Source: Neonectria sp. B-13 | Taxonomy: Eukaryota > Ascomycota > Sordariomycetes > Hypocreales > Nectriaceae | Length of the DNA: 64,000 nucleotides | Direction: 5' to 3' | Assembly (NCBI GenBank): GCA_002682825.1 | Contig: NOKP01000021.1 | Coordinates: forward strand, 496,001-560,000 | Shown: positions 11,047 through 21,138 of the stretch, one piece after another | Layout of the letters: every line of letters begins with the position of its first letter | Position numbering within the stretch: the first letter of the stretch is position 1 | Made by a program: the position numbers and the translations under genes | The notes under the pieces: generated by a model | What the model was told of the DNA's origin: nothing | Database searches by the model: none | Seen by the model: only the letters and a program-made list of their open reading frames with translations

Positions 11047-12114
11047 CTATACATCGAAGAAAGTATCAGAAAAGTCATCATCTAGAAAGTCGGATTCCGG
11101 CTCTGAGTCCTCCTGAACAGTCTTCCCATCTTCATCCCAAGCCATATCGTCGTCCAGTATCATGGTCTTGCCAGTTAAGACGTCCAGTGACTGTGTTTTG
11201 AATTGCGGAAGGGAATGAGTCAGGATCCGCATGATTTTAGGAGACGACATTCGGGCTGCGAGAGTTTCTGCCTGCTCCTGTATGTCCGCTTTCAGTTGAA
11301 GCAATCCTCCGCCCAGGGGACCGCATCGTTTAGAGTGAGCCGCCGACGTTATCCCCGGTAGGTCCGTAGTAAGACTCAGGTTGATGACCATCACACTCAA
11401 GCGTAGACTGTCATTAGGGTCTCGGGGTTTCAAAACATCGGGGCAGATGCTGCGCATGCGTAGGTGAAGGGTTCTGAGGGTACTAAGAAGGGCACCAATA
11501 GCTGGACAAATATGACCGCCATCTCCTCGCTCTCCTGGTGAAATCAGAAAGCTGACAGATATGTCCAGCACTAGAACGCTTAGGTTCTCCACCGAGAGTA
11601 AGGCTTGCATCGTGGGTATTGAGAGATAATCCCGGGGACTGTCGAGGGGCTCAGGAGAGGAAGAACTCCAGGCTTGTATGCGTAAGATACGCAACTTGCG
11701 AGATTGTTGGGCTATAATTGCAAGCTGGGCGAGGTCATTATCTAGGACATTTCTCCAAGTGTTGACCGGATTGTCTCTGGGAGCCTCATTCGGGGCAGTC
11801 GCCTGCAAAGCATTCGATGCCTGCGCACATTCTTGAAGATGGAATGTGGAGATACAGGCTTGATATCCCCTTAGTTTAAGGTCTAGGGTTTCCAAGCTGT
11901 CTTTGAGTGGAGATAGCGTTTTCGTACCCCCGGAGGAGATTAAAATTCGCAGGGTCTCTTTAGAAAGTGTGATGCACTTGAAGCACGCAGGACGAGCGAA
12001 TTCAAGCCACTGCTTGCAGACTGTGAGGCGGCCTAAATCCTCGCGGAAAAAAGACGAGTCAACATGATCAAAGATTTGTTTTAGCGTCTCGGGAGGCAAT
12101 CGTAGAAGTAGCAT
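11047..12114 (-). CDS. F-box domain protein
   Basis: A single exon encodes 355 residues from the ATG at 12114. It opens directly with an F-box: LLRLPPETLKQIFDHV followed by LGRLTVCKQWLEFARP. F-box proteins recruit substrates to SCF ubiquitin ligases through Skp1. The rest lacks obvious WD40 or Kelch repeats; scattered Leu-rich segments such as LETLDLKL and LSVLVLDISV may be weak LRR-like strands. The C-terminus is strongly acidic (EDSEPESDFLDDDFSDTFFD). An in-frame ATG at 12231 would add 39 residues, but the F-box begins right after Met 12114, so I prefer the shorter form. The gene borders a repeat island and may be a lineage-specific copy. Confidence 0.72.
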   Translation of the reverse strand: MLLLRLPPETLKQIFDHVDSSFFREDLGRLTVCKQWLEFARPACFKCITLSKETLRILISSGGTKTLSPLKDSLETLDLKLRGYQACISTFHLQECAQASNALQATAPNEAPRDNPVNTWRNVLDNDLAQLAIIAQQSRKLRILRIQAWSSSSPEPLDSPRDYLSIPTMQALLSVENLSVLVLDISVSFLISPGERGDGGHICPAIGALLSTLRTLHLRMRSICPDVLKPRDPNDSLRLSVMVINLSLTTDLPGITSAAHSKRCGPLGGGLLQLKADIQEQAETLAARMSSPKIMRILTHSLPQFKTQSLDVLTGKTMILDDDMAWDEDGKTVQEDSEPESDFLDDDFSDTFFDV

Positions 12115-12231
12115 TGTAAAAACCGAGTAACGCAAGTTGAAATAGGCTGTTGCAGTAGAGAAGATAGCGCGTATTAAAGAGCGACGCGCACCTCGGATGT
12201 GTGGTTCGCTTACTCCGTAACTAAATGCCAC

Positions 12232-12925
12232 AAAGTAACTAATCTGATGGGTGTGCTGACTCAGGAATCTAAGAGGACACGTGACCGGGTCAAATCGGTC
12301 TAACGGCAGGAATTGCTGTGTGTTCTGGCACAGAGAAATTGATCATAATACGGGGCAAAGTATGTGATCGTAATTAAGGATGATCAGAGCCGTAACAGGG
12401 CTGTTGTCGTGGTAGTTAAGAAAAGGGCTAGGTAAAGACTAAACTAATATAATTCTCTAATATTTGAATGTTTCAATAGTAGTTAAAAAGGTTTAAATTA
12501 AAACTCTATTTAAATAAAAAGGAGAAACGTACTGTATATAAAATCATCATTAAACTATGAAGAAAACACAGTATAGAATTGGGTAGGCTGCAAGTTTTAT
12601 ATCCCGAAAACATGCTTAGTTTCACTCATCTAACTCGTTTCCTCGTTCATGTGCAGCTGATTCCTTCGAGGTACTGTCCTGTACGAAAATGGGCGTACTC
12701 AAGAGATGCAGGAAGAAAACTATAAATCAACTGTATGGGATGATATGGATGTTGAACACTGGCTTTCACACGACGCGATGCTAGTCTCCGTGGCCGTATT
12801 ATTCCTTGACGAGACCCACGAGCTTCAATCCACAAAGACGACCGTAACACGGTGGCTCTGTAATCTGTCTGCGAATGGTCAGACCCTCTGGAAGAATATT
12901 GAAAAAGGGTTTTCTTCTGGTGATT
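12232..12925. other. AT-rich intergenic region with one doubtful small ORF
   Basis: An ORF at 12706-12927 (+, 73 residues) ends just at the edge of the repeat island. It has no recognisable domain and could be a fragment or chance. The rest shows no coding support. Confidence 0.4.
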
Positions 12926-12935
12926 GAATATCTGA

Positions 12936-13509
12936 CTATTTAGATATAATAGTCCTTGGTAGCACACACCTAGAGAAGGGGCTAAAGGTTAAACAGTATA
13001 AAAGAAAACAGAAAAAAATAATAGTATAATAGGCTTAATACCTAAGCCTAAGGCAATAATAACTTAAGAAGATAAAAGTTTCTACTATAAAGTTAAGATA
13101 TAAGTTTTACTGCCTTAATCAGCTGGAAAAGCTAGATCTTGGAAAAGCTAGATCTTAGAAAAGCTAGACCTTAGAAAAGGCTAAAATCCCTTGGGATAAA
13201 AGCCCAGCCTACAAGGTAACCTCTGCGCTTTCCAGGCTCTTTGCATTCCATCCAACCTTCCACACAATACAACGACCATACGACCAATCACACAAGATGA
13301 CTGCCTTCTGAATTGTACTACAGCCCAGCGAGCCCTCACCAAGCTACACCCACAGGCTCTTATATAATCTATATAGCCTATTTTAAGTAGATTTAAGTCT
13401 TATTTCTAAGCTATAAATTGCAGTTCAAAAGTCTAATCTATAAGATATGAAAGAGGTCAAAACTGATCAATGCCCTAAGGCTAAAGAATTAGTCCAGTTA
13501 GCAGTCTTT
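12936..13509. repeat. Tandem duplication I, copy 1
   Basis: This unit begins at ctatttagatataatagtcc and ends near ttagtccagttagcagtctt. It is repeated directly downstream with high similarity. Differences between copies are mostly transitions (for example cacacacc/catacacc and ccagcgag/ccaatgag), as expected from RIP-like C-to-T mutation. It contains three units of a 15-bp minisatellite. Confidence 0.75.
13125..13179. repeat. 15-bp minisatellite, three units
   Basis: The unit is GGAAAAGCTAGATCTT, varying to AGAAAAGCTAGACCTT; three units lie head to tail. The same array has five units in the neighbouring copy. Confidence 0.8.
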
Positions 13510-14116
13510 GGTTATTATTTAGATATAATAGTCCTTAGTAGCATACACCTAGAGAAGAGGCTAAAGGTTAAACAGTATAAAAGAAAATAGAAAAAACAAC
13601 AGTATAATAGGCTTAATACCTAAGCCTAAGGCAATAATGACTTAAGGAGATAAAAGTTTCTGCTATAAAGTTAAGGTATAAGTTTTACTGCCCCAATCAG
13701 CTAGAAAAGCTAGATCTTAGAAAAGCTAGATCTTAGAAAAGCTAGATCTTAGAAAAGCTAGATCTTAGAAAAGCTAGACCTTAGAAAAGGCTAAAACCCC
13801 TTAGGATAAAAGCCCAGCCTATAAGGCTCTATGCTTTCTAGGTTACCTCTTCGCATTCTATCTAACCTTCTAAACAATACAATAACCATACTACTAATCG
13901 CACAAGATAACTGCTGTTTAAATCGCACTATAGCCCAATGAGCCCTTGCCAAGCTATATACATAGGCTCTCATATGATCTATATATTGAATTAAAAGAAT
14001 ATCCAAGCCTTATTTCTATACTATAAATTATAGCTTAAAAGTCTAGCCTAGGGCATATAAAATAGCCTATAATTAACTACTTTAGACCTAAGGAGTTAGT
14101 CCAATTAGCAATCTTT
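13510..14116. repeat. Tandem duplication I, copy 2
   Basis: This is the second copy of the unit described for 12936-13509. It is more AT-rich, has five minisatellite units instead of three, and ends at the solo LTR. Confidence 0.75.
13703..13790. repeat. 15-bp minisatellite, five units
   Basis: Five head-to-tail units of AGAAAAGCTAGATCTT, the last with GACCTT. The copy number differs from the paired array at 13125-13179, which points to slippage or unequal exchange. Confidence 0.8.
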
Positions 14117-14286
14117 TGTAAGGAGATGCGTTAGAGGCCGGCCAGGGGCCGAGCGCTCGGCGCTCTGCCTTATAACCAGTTGTGTGGCGCGATTCGGGTA
14201 ACGCTAGCTTACTTGAATTGGTTGATCTTTTGGTCTAACGGCTGATTGGTCTATTGAAGGTTGGGTACGTCACCCCAACTCTTACA
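14117..14286 (-). mobile_element. Solo LTR with 5-bp target duplication
   Basis: The 170-bp segment starts TGTAAG and ends CTTACA, which is the TG..CA terminal structure of an LTR with 6-bp inverted ends. The flanking bases are TCTTT on the left (14112-14116) and TCTTT on the right (14287-14291), a perfect 5-bp target duplication. Read on the minus strand there is a TATA-like GGTTATAAGG followed by a GC-rich palindromic stretch with GAGCGCTC, typical of an LTR promoter. No internal region or second LTR is present, so it is a solo LTR left by recombination. Orientation is inferred from the TATA-like box. It is much GC-richer than the surrounding repeat, so it probably inserted later than the decay of its host. 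Confidence 0.8.
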
Positions 14287-14770
14287 TCTTTAGCTATAAT
14301 ATTCTACTACAAGAGGAAATAAAGCTTAATATAGCAACTGCCCAATGGATTGCAATAGAATAGCTTTTTCTAGAGAGGCTAGCTCTAAAGCTAGAAAGGA
14401 ACAGTAATATTACTACTATAGAGAAGGAGTTCCTTGAGAAGCTGTATGACCCTATCTGTGCCTTATGGATCATGCAGTTGATAGGTGACGTTGTTCTAAC
14501 CAACCTGCAGCTGAAGGAGTGATGCATTGGAAACCGAGGGAATCCTGCTGTGGTCATCTCTAACATCGGCCACGAAGCATGGAGGGATTTGGCGGAGGGA
14601 GTTCTAGGAAGCCTGATGGTCGTTCCTAGCGTCAGCGGATGGAGGGGGCAAAAGTCAATAATTAGGTTCAAAATCCAAAGATCTATCCCCCCGTTAAGCT
14701 CAAGCAAAGGAAACACGTGATTCAGCGCAATCGCGGATAAGCAGAAACAGTGGTCCAAACAGTAGTTTCA
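14287..14770. repeat. Tandem duplication II, block A
   Basis: This block runs from agctataatattctactacaag to gtagtttcaacagtgc and is repeated immediately downstream. The last ~130 bases, from gggggcaaaagtcaataatt to agcagaaacag, are almost identical in both blocks, while the first part has diverged by transitions. On the plus strand it may hold remnants of an element ORF (ISNIGHEAWRDLAEGV), but stops interrupt it. Confidence 0.72.
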
Positions 14771-15253
14771 ACAGTGCTTTGGTTATTATATCCTACTATA
14801 AGATGGAATCTAGCTTAATAGAGTAATAGCCTAATGGATTACAATAGAATAGGTCTTTCTAGAGGGGCTAGCTTTAAAGCTAGAAAGGAATAGTAATACT
14901 ACTAATGTAGAGAAGAGGTTCATTGATAGTCTAGAGCACAATGACTATGTCTTATAGGTTATACAGCTAATAAGCGATGCTATACTAACCAATCTACAAC
15001 CGAAGGAGTGATGCATTGGAAAGCGAGAGAATCCTATGGTCATCTCTAACATTGGCCATGAAGCTGTGTGGAGGGATTTGGTGGAGGGAGTTCTAGGAAG
15101 CTGGAGGGGGCAAAAGTCAATAATTAGGTTCAAAATCCAAAGATCTATCCCCCCGTTAAGCTCAAGCAAAGGAAACACGTGACTGTTCAGCGCAATCGCG
15201 GATAAGCAGAAACAGTAGTCCAAACAGTAGTCCAAACAGTAGTTTCAACAGTG
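14771..15253. repeat. Tandem duplication II, block B
   Basis: This is the second copy of block A. It ends in a short direct repeat, gtccaaacagta twice, then gtttcaacagtg, directly before the right 14-bp flank. Block A has this unit once, so the number differs between copies. Confidence 0.72.
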
Positions 15254-15267
15254 GAATATCTGACTAT

Positions 15268-15994
15268 GTATGGCCAGGCTCTGTTCTTGTTATATTTGAG
15301 CAGACGTAGCTTCTTCCGTGTTGAAATAACAAGCAATTGAGTAATTGAGTCGGAATTCTACCCTAAAACCCGGTCATTCATATTTCACGGGCCATAGCAC
15401 CGTAATGGCGGCAAAGGTCATGCTGTAAAACAAGGCAAGGTCCTTAATGTGTTCACCGAACCAGAGTTGGTGTTACAACACCTGCCAAAAAGTCATACAA
15501 ATACCACAACAGGTTGATCGCTCTGCTGTGAGATATTCCGAGGGTATAATGATGTATTAGCGAACTAGAGCTCAACAAATCCCGAAATTTCCGGCGCGAG
15601 GTCCCGACGGTTCGCATGTCGGTGTGTGACATTTCGGGATAGCTGCTCTGCCTGTGAGTAGCGGATGACATCGCGGTACATGCGCTCAATAACATCCAAT
15701 GGCTACATGAGCGCCCTACCTGCGGGTATCGGCACGCGCAAGCAGCTCACAGCATCTATAAGCGAAGACCCTGCAACGGACGCAGGCTATCCCGGCATGG
15801 AGAACTTAGACGGCCGAAAGTTTGTATCTTCCAAATGTCATCGATAGATCGATCCCATTGACTCGGACGCCAGAACCAAGCCATTCGTTGTGCAACAGAA
15901 GTTTTTAAGCAACTTAAATCTTGGATTTGACTGTGGAGCAAAGGCTAGAGGCAATTCAGATTTCATTCTTTAGTAATGCCTTATAAAGCACTGA
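15268..15994. other. Intergenic region, no gene seen
   Basis: Outside the repeat island the base composition returns to normal. I see only short frames without motifs. Confidence 0.5.
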
Positions 15995-16936
15995 CTAATT
16001 CCTAGCCAAATCCACAATGGTTTTCTCAAAGTCTTCAGGGTCCCGGCCGAGGATTTCCCTCATTGTTCCAGTAGTTCCTTCCGTCTCCCCATCCCGAATG
16101 GCCTCCCATGCTGTGGCCCATGTCGTGGCCAATTCTTCGGACCCAAACTTCTCCAACACCTGTGGCAGTTTTGAATACTCATCAACACTAGCTTGTTGGA
16201 TCCGAACTTGCTTGCCCGTTACGCGAGACAAGACTTGAACGGTTTCGGCTAGTGACCATGCTTTGGGGCCTGTTAAGGTGACGATCTGATTCGTGTACTT
16301 GAAAGACGATGGGTCTCTTGCATATGAAGCAATCAAGCGCGCGGTTGCTTCTCCCAACTCGTCTCGCTTGACCCAGCTGATGCCAGGCCCGCTACCATCA
16401 TGAGGAATAGTTATCGTCGATACCGGGTTCTTCAGGTCAAAGAAGGCCGTGTAAATCGGGAAAGAGTCGCTGTAAATCCCTTCGCGGATGCTTGTCCAAG
16501 AGAAGCTCGGGTCTTTGCGAGCAACCTCCTTCAAATAAGCCTCGCTGTCAAGATGAGCTCCCATTACCTCCGCTTTTGTCGTATCCCTGTCGATTGAGGC
16601 AAAGCCCAGGGAGGAGTAGAAGATATGCTTAACACCAGCCCTGTGCGCTGCCTCAATTGCTTTGATCTGGAGCTTTGTTCGATACTGATGAACGTGGCTC
16701 GGATAGCTGATAAGGAACAGTGTCTCGATTCCAGAAAACGTGGCCTCGAGCTCTTCAGGGCTGGATTCATAAGAAGCTTGACGCGTGGTGACGCCGTTAT
16801 CCAGGTACGTTTTGGGGATCTTCTCGGGGAATCGATTGACAAGTGTAACTTTATCATTGGGAAAATCAGACAGAAGAGGGGTAAACGTGCTTGTACCCAG
16901 AGCTCCAGATGCCGGGAAAATACCAATTCTAATCAT
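15995..16936 (-). CDS. NmrA-like NAD(P)-binding oxidoreductase
   Basis: A single exon encodes 313 residues from the ATG at 16936. The N-terminus MIRIGIFPASGALG is a Rossmann strand with a degenerate glycine motif at the position of the NmrA-type GxxGxxG. It is followed by a basic residue after strand 2 (VNRFPEKIP), as in NADP-binding members. The segment GVKHIFYSSLGFAS is the family's typical strand 5 with a YSS motif. C-terminal signs include LTGPKAWSLAETVQVLSRVTGK, the usual substrate-domain helix. Family members act as redox-sensing regulators or as NADPH:quinone/isoflavone-type reductases; which applies here is unknown. An in-frame ATG at 17140 would add 68 residues without similarity to the family, so the internal start is preferred. 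Confidence 0.85.
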   Translation of the reverse strand: MIRIGIFPASGALGTSTFTPLLSDFPNDKVTLVNRFPEKIPKTYLDNGVTTRQASYESSPEELEATFSGIETLFLISYPSHVHQYRTKLQIKAIEAAHRAGVKHIFYSSLGFASIDRDTTKAEVMGAHLDSEAYLKEVARKDPSFSWTSIREGIYSDSFPIYTAFFDLKNPVSTITIPHDGSGPGISWVKRDELGEATARLIASYARDPSSFKYTNQIVTLTGPKAWSLAETVQVLSRVTGKQVRIQQASVDEYSKLPQVLEKFGSEELATTWATAWEAIRDGETEGTTGTMREILGRDPEDFEKTIVDLARN

Positions 16937-17739
16937 ATTGGATAACGTGTCCAAAATGTTCGGTGTTGGGAAAAAGATACCGGTTGATGATAGTTGTAAA
17001 AGGAAGAGTGTCGAGTTTACGATCACTTTTGCTGAAAGTGGTAGGCCGTGGACTTTTGACGTGGATGACGTGATAGAACGAGGCTGGTATACCCGATTAA
17101 TAATCATCACTAAGGCGACGGAGTGCCTTGCTAAGCCCATTACTTATATACTGTCAGGCTTATTAAAGCCACACAATACTGATGGCCGACCATGATAGGT
17201 TTCTGCATTTCCTCACCGGAACAATCGGTATATTTGTGAGAAACTCAGCAGATATGTACATTAGACATGTCTGGACAGCTATCTCTCTCTCCTCTAAGCC
17301 AGATAGCTGGAATTTGGGGCTAGATGGCCCCCTAGAAAGACGTCGCACAAACAATGGGGACCTCTGTTGCAACTCGAAGATGGTATCTGTTGGTGGGAGA
17401 CCCCCAATTATAGGAGGTAGGACCTTACCAAATGTAGGATGCCTTACTTTGGTCTAGCGGTCATTGATAATATCGCATGCTACGGCAAAATGGAATGTGC
17501 ACACCGTTAACGCGTAGTACAATAGCATGTAAGTGATACACGGCTGCGAACTTTTGACCCGATCTTCAATCTTCTTTGTCATTGGCAGGAACACCTTGCT
17601 CTTATTACAATAAATATCTACAAACCGTTTGGCATGACACTGCTGTTGTCGGCGTTACATGAGGAGTATTGCGTGTGTCAAACTAACTCCAGGTGCAAGG
17701 TGAACTGAATATGCAGCAAAATGTTCACGAGCCGATGAA
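16937..17739. other. Intergenic region, no gene seen
   Basis: This holds the upstream region of the NmrA-like gene and the 3' flank of the lactonohydrolase gene. Frames are short and lack motifs. Confidence 0.5.
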
Positions 17740-19330
17740 TTAGGTGAGCTTTGTGCCTGAAGCTGCCAGGGTGACGTAGAACAACTTGGTCTGTCCGGTA
17801 ATAATCATGCGCCCACGGCCAGCGAACTGGAAGTTCGCCGCGGTAGTTCCCGTATAGATCTTGCCGATCAGCTTGCCGGAAGGGTTGAAAACGTGGACGC
17901 CGTCTCCACAGCCAGCGTACACACGACCCTGGGAATCGGTATGGACGCCTGTTATATGAGAGTTAGCATATTGCAGACTTCGAGGCCAAGGGAGAATAAC
18001 GAACCATCCGGAATGAAAGCTGCGACGTAAGCGAAAGTCTTGCGGTTCTGCCAGGTGCCGTCCTTGTTCACGTCAAACGAGTAGAGCGAGGCCGGGGATG
18101 ACAGGTTGCGGCCGTAGAATCCGAGAGCGATTCCAGTGTCTGTGACGTATGCGCGCTTTCCGTCGGGAGAGAAGGTAAGGCCTATTGATTATGAGCAAAT
18201 TATGTTGTAGTACTTTCAGGTTAAGGCTTACCGTTTGGTAGCGTGAAGTCATCAGCAACCACAGTAACGGCACCCGACTTGAAGTTGTACCGGTATACCT
18301 GGTTACGTAGACCTGGAACAGGGCGGAAGTCCTGCAGGTATCCGTAGAGGGTATCGGTGAAGTAGAGATCATCGTTAGAGGGGTGGATGACTACATCGTT
18401 CAGAGAGTTGAACTGTCTGCCAAAGTAATTGTTCAGAAGGACTTATAGTCGGTTAGCTTTGGACTTTACTTGGACAGGTATTTGGTTCACATATGTTAGT
18501 GGTGACCTGGGATGTGACACTTACCAGTGGTATTGTAGGGTGCTTTAGGGTTCATCAGATAGAGTGCTGATGGCACGTCCTCGCCTTGACCTTCTCCGGC
18601 AAAGATGATCTGGCCCTTGTAGTTGGTTCCGCCTAATGTTTGTTAGCGTGATGTCCTAAACCATATCACAGCCAGTGCCGTACCATTCGGGTTGATAACT
18701 TCGGGGTTTGAAGGTACAACCGTCACCGTCACCTCATCACTGGTATGTGACGCCTTCCGTACTGCCTCGGCCTCGGCAAGGGAGATCTTTTGAATGATGG
18801 AGGACTTGTTCAGACCAGTCCCTGCGGCTGGGGCGCCGGCATTTTGGACAAAGAACACTTCGTCTGTGGGAGGGTACCTAATAATTGCTTGTTAGATATT
18901 TTTGAACATGAAGTACCGGTGTGGGATTGGTTATTCTTACCAGACGACCGCTTCGTGAAAGATTGGGTCCGTGTCAGACGTAGCGATCAGGGTGAGGGAC
19001 GGATTCTTCCCGATAACATCATAAAACTCTTCATCGTAGACATGGAAGGGCTTCGCAGTCAGAGACTCTTGAGTCACCCCAGGCCAAAGAAACAACTGGT
19101 CTTGAAGTAAGCGATGCCGTTCCCAGCCGAGTGTACAGCATATGTGGAGAACTTACGGTTGAATCGTTGGCTTGCGAGGGAGGCGAAACCTCGTTCAAGA
19201 CATTGAAGGTCTTCTGGTCGATGATCTGGGCCGCGGACGGAAGTTTCGCGGCCAGGACACCCCACGACTTGAGACCCAGTCCCGAGTGGACGAGAATCCC
19301 GGCAGCAAGCACAGCAAGAGTGGAAGGCAT
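17740..19330 (-). CDS. Secreted SMP-30/gluconolactonase-type lactonohydrolase
   Basis: The model is complement(join(17740..17948, 18005..18181, 18232..18441, 18525..18632, 18684..18877, 18941..19095, 19157..19330)), seven exons and 408 residues. It begins with a signal peptide (MPSTLAVLAAGILVHSGLG). The body is a six-bladed propeller of the SMP-30/gluconolactonase/LRE-like family. Visible strand motifs are FGRQFNSLNDVVIHPSNDDL, in which Asn-Asp precedes the blade and is a likely calcium ligand, LPNGLTFSPDGKRAYVTDTG, and IPDGVHTDSQGRVYAGCGDG. Fusarium lactonohydrolases of about 400 residues with the same layout hydrolyse aldonate lactones and D-pantolactone, so a secreted calcium-dependent lactonase is the likely role. 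The exact substrate is not readable. Confidence 0.9.
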
Positions 19331-21138
19331 GGTGAACGAGATGGTGGTGCTGGTTCGTGGTGTGATGTGATGAGATGCAGGTGGCTGCGACGCTGAAAGA
19401 GACTTTTAATATGCATCCCCAAGCACTCCTGCCGCGCGTTGATCATTCCCCATTCCAAATTATAGAGTGACAGCAAATTAAAGATTAAGATTAGCTAACT
19501 GCCTTGTCATGAGACATTTACCGCCGACGGCATGAAGAACTACAGGGACCGATCGGGATGCGAACTCGAGTTGGTTCGTGACCCGCATATTAAACTCCCG
19601 TTAGCGTTGCTCCAGATCAACGCTCTTTTTCAGGACCTTGCAACCCTCGTATGACGAGTTTAGGCATCCGGGGCAATCCGAGCTTCTGGGAACAGGTTTT
19701 TAAGACAAAGCGTCCGGGACTTTTTAAGCAGGGGATTGCGTAGCATGGCTGCTGTCTTTTTACTCAATTACAGTATGTTCTCACCACCTTTTCCCTAGAT
19801 AATTTCTCGAGGCGGTACACGTCAAACCTCAAGCGAACATCCACCAACTATCAGGGTAGTCAGACCAGCGTGCTTGATAAGGATCCAGTCACCAGGAAGC
19901 ATGGGCTGCCGTACGACATTCGGAGTAACAAGGGAACTTAGCGCCTCGGGCAACTGTAAAACTTGTAAACGCAATCGATGGTCGGCTTTTTGGCGATGAA
20001 CTGCAGGTATATTGGCGTTCCAAGACGCTAAGTATCCTTGGACGAGCTCAGATTTTCCGGCAGTTCCGTATTCGCCCTGCTGCGACAGCCCACGCAATTT
20101 CATAGCCGCGGCACGGGTAGCGAGAGGACCGTTCCCCGAATACCCCGGAACCAACACGACAACTAGTCAACTCTTGGAGACCGCTTTAGGCAACAAGGCC
20201 GCGCATCCGGCTTCTTCGGTTCCAGGACGACGTCTAGGGTGAAGGTTGACGACATCTCACGATGGCCTAACGCAAGAATTATAAGGTTCCTGCGTCCCTG
20301 CCTGCCATCGACGGGGATGGCGACGACGAGCGCAGGGCTTGGCGGCCTTGCTCTCCATTTGGAGGCTTGCTTGCAATGACAGCGAGGCAGCAGTATTACA
20401 AGTGCCACATTCGTCATGCGGCGCAGGGATTGGGAGTATGAACAAAAAGCAAGGAAGAAGAAGAAGAAGAAGCAGAAGCAGAAGAAGAAAGTTCATTAAT
20501 TAGACAAGGATCACCACGCGGTAGGTACCTATAACAGGCTCTACCTATCTCGTTTACAAATATTCCCCTCAAGTAAAACCGGAAGCCTCAACGGCAGATG
20601 GAGAGCTTCCAGACCTTTGCGACCCAATAAAAATCTCCAGTTTCTCTCGATTTTAAGTTCGCACTAGTCCACCGGCTCCTCTTCTCTAACCCAGGACGCC
20701 GGGAGAAACCCTTGGACTCTATTCGTACATCGTCCAAGCCGCCAAGCGAACAATAGGAGGAGGCGCGGGTGCCACATCAATGCAGGAGGCCAAAAGCAAA
20801 ATTCCTGCTAGTCAAGCAAAACCTGGCCTTTCCATGGCAGATGTCCTCGTCCTCGTCAATAGGTGGGCGCACTATGCATGCGTGTCACTCGATACCGGTA
20901 AAACGGGTATTCATGGTGGCCACAAGTCGAATGAGTGCTAAAACTCTGCCATGTTCTTCGTGTTGGTAGTTAGTCTAAATGCTGGCCCTGATCAGTTGGC
21001 CCCAGTGCCATTTCAACTTGATCATCTCCATTCTTCCCCCTCTCGTTCGCACGCTCGTTGATTTCGTCTTCTGCCCCCAGCCCCCAGCCCCCGTCGAAAA
21101 GCCCTGTCCCTGGTCTGGGTCCTCGGGAACTCGCCAAC
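19331..21138. other. 1.8 kb intergenic region with a GAA/GCA microsatellite
   Basis: Divergent promoters of the lactonohydrolase (minus) and the DUF7703 gene (plus) lie here. A trinucleotide tract of AAG/CAG type runs from about 20453 to 20491. A minus-strand frame at 19822-20157 has no recognisable motif and is not called. Confidence 0.5.
20453..20491. repeat. Trinucleotide microsatellite (GAA with GCA interruptions)
   Basis: A run of aag triplets with two cag interruptions. On the minus strand it would read as poly-Leu, but no gene supports that. Confidence 0.8.

Larger units (their letters stand above)
12926..15267. mobile_element. Repeat island flanked by a 14-bp direct repeat
   Basis: The 14 bases GAATATCTGACTAT occur at 12926-12939 and again, without mismatch, at 15254-15267. 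Everything between them is repetitive: two tandem ~575-600 bp copies, a solo LTR, and two ~480 bp copies. The simplest reading is that the block arrived as an insertion (or nested insertions) that duplicated its target. A 14-bp target duplication is longer than the 4-6 bp of LTR elements and fits LINE/SINE-type insertion, or a recombination product. No transposase or reverse transcriptase is readable. Confidence 0.5.

Noticed and set aside
12706..12927. 73-codon ORF ending at the edge of the repeat island
   Set aside because: AT-rich surroundings and no motif; may be chance or a fragment of an older gene.
13125..13790. Regular repeats that could suggest a CRISPR array
   Set aside because: The units are head to tail without unique spacers and the genome is eukaryotic; it is a minisatellite.
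19822..20157. 111-codon minus-strand ORF
   Set aside because: No recognisable domain; lies in a promoter region between two divergent genes.
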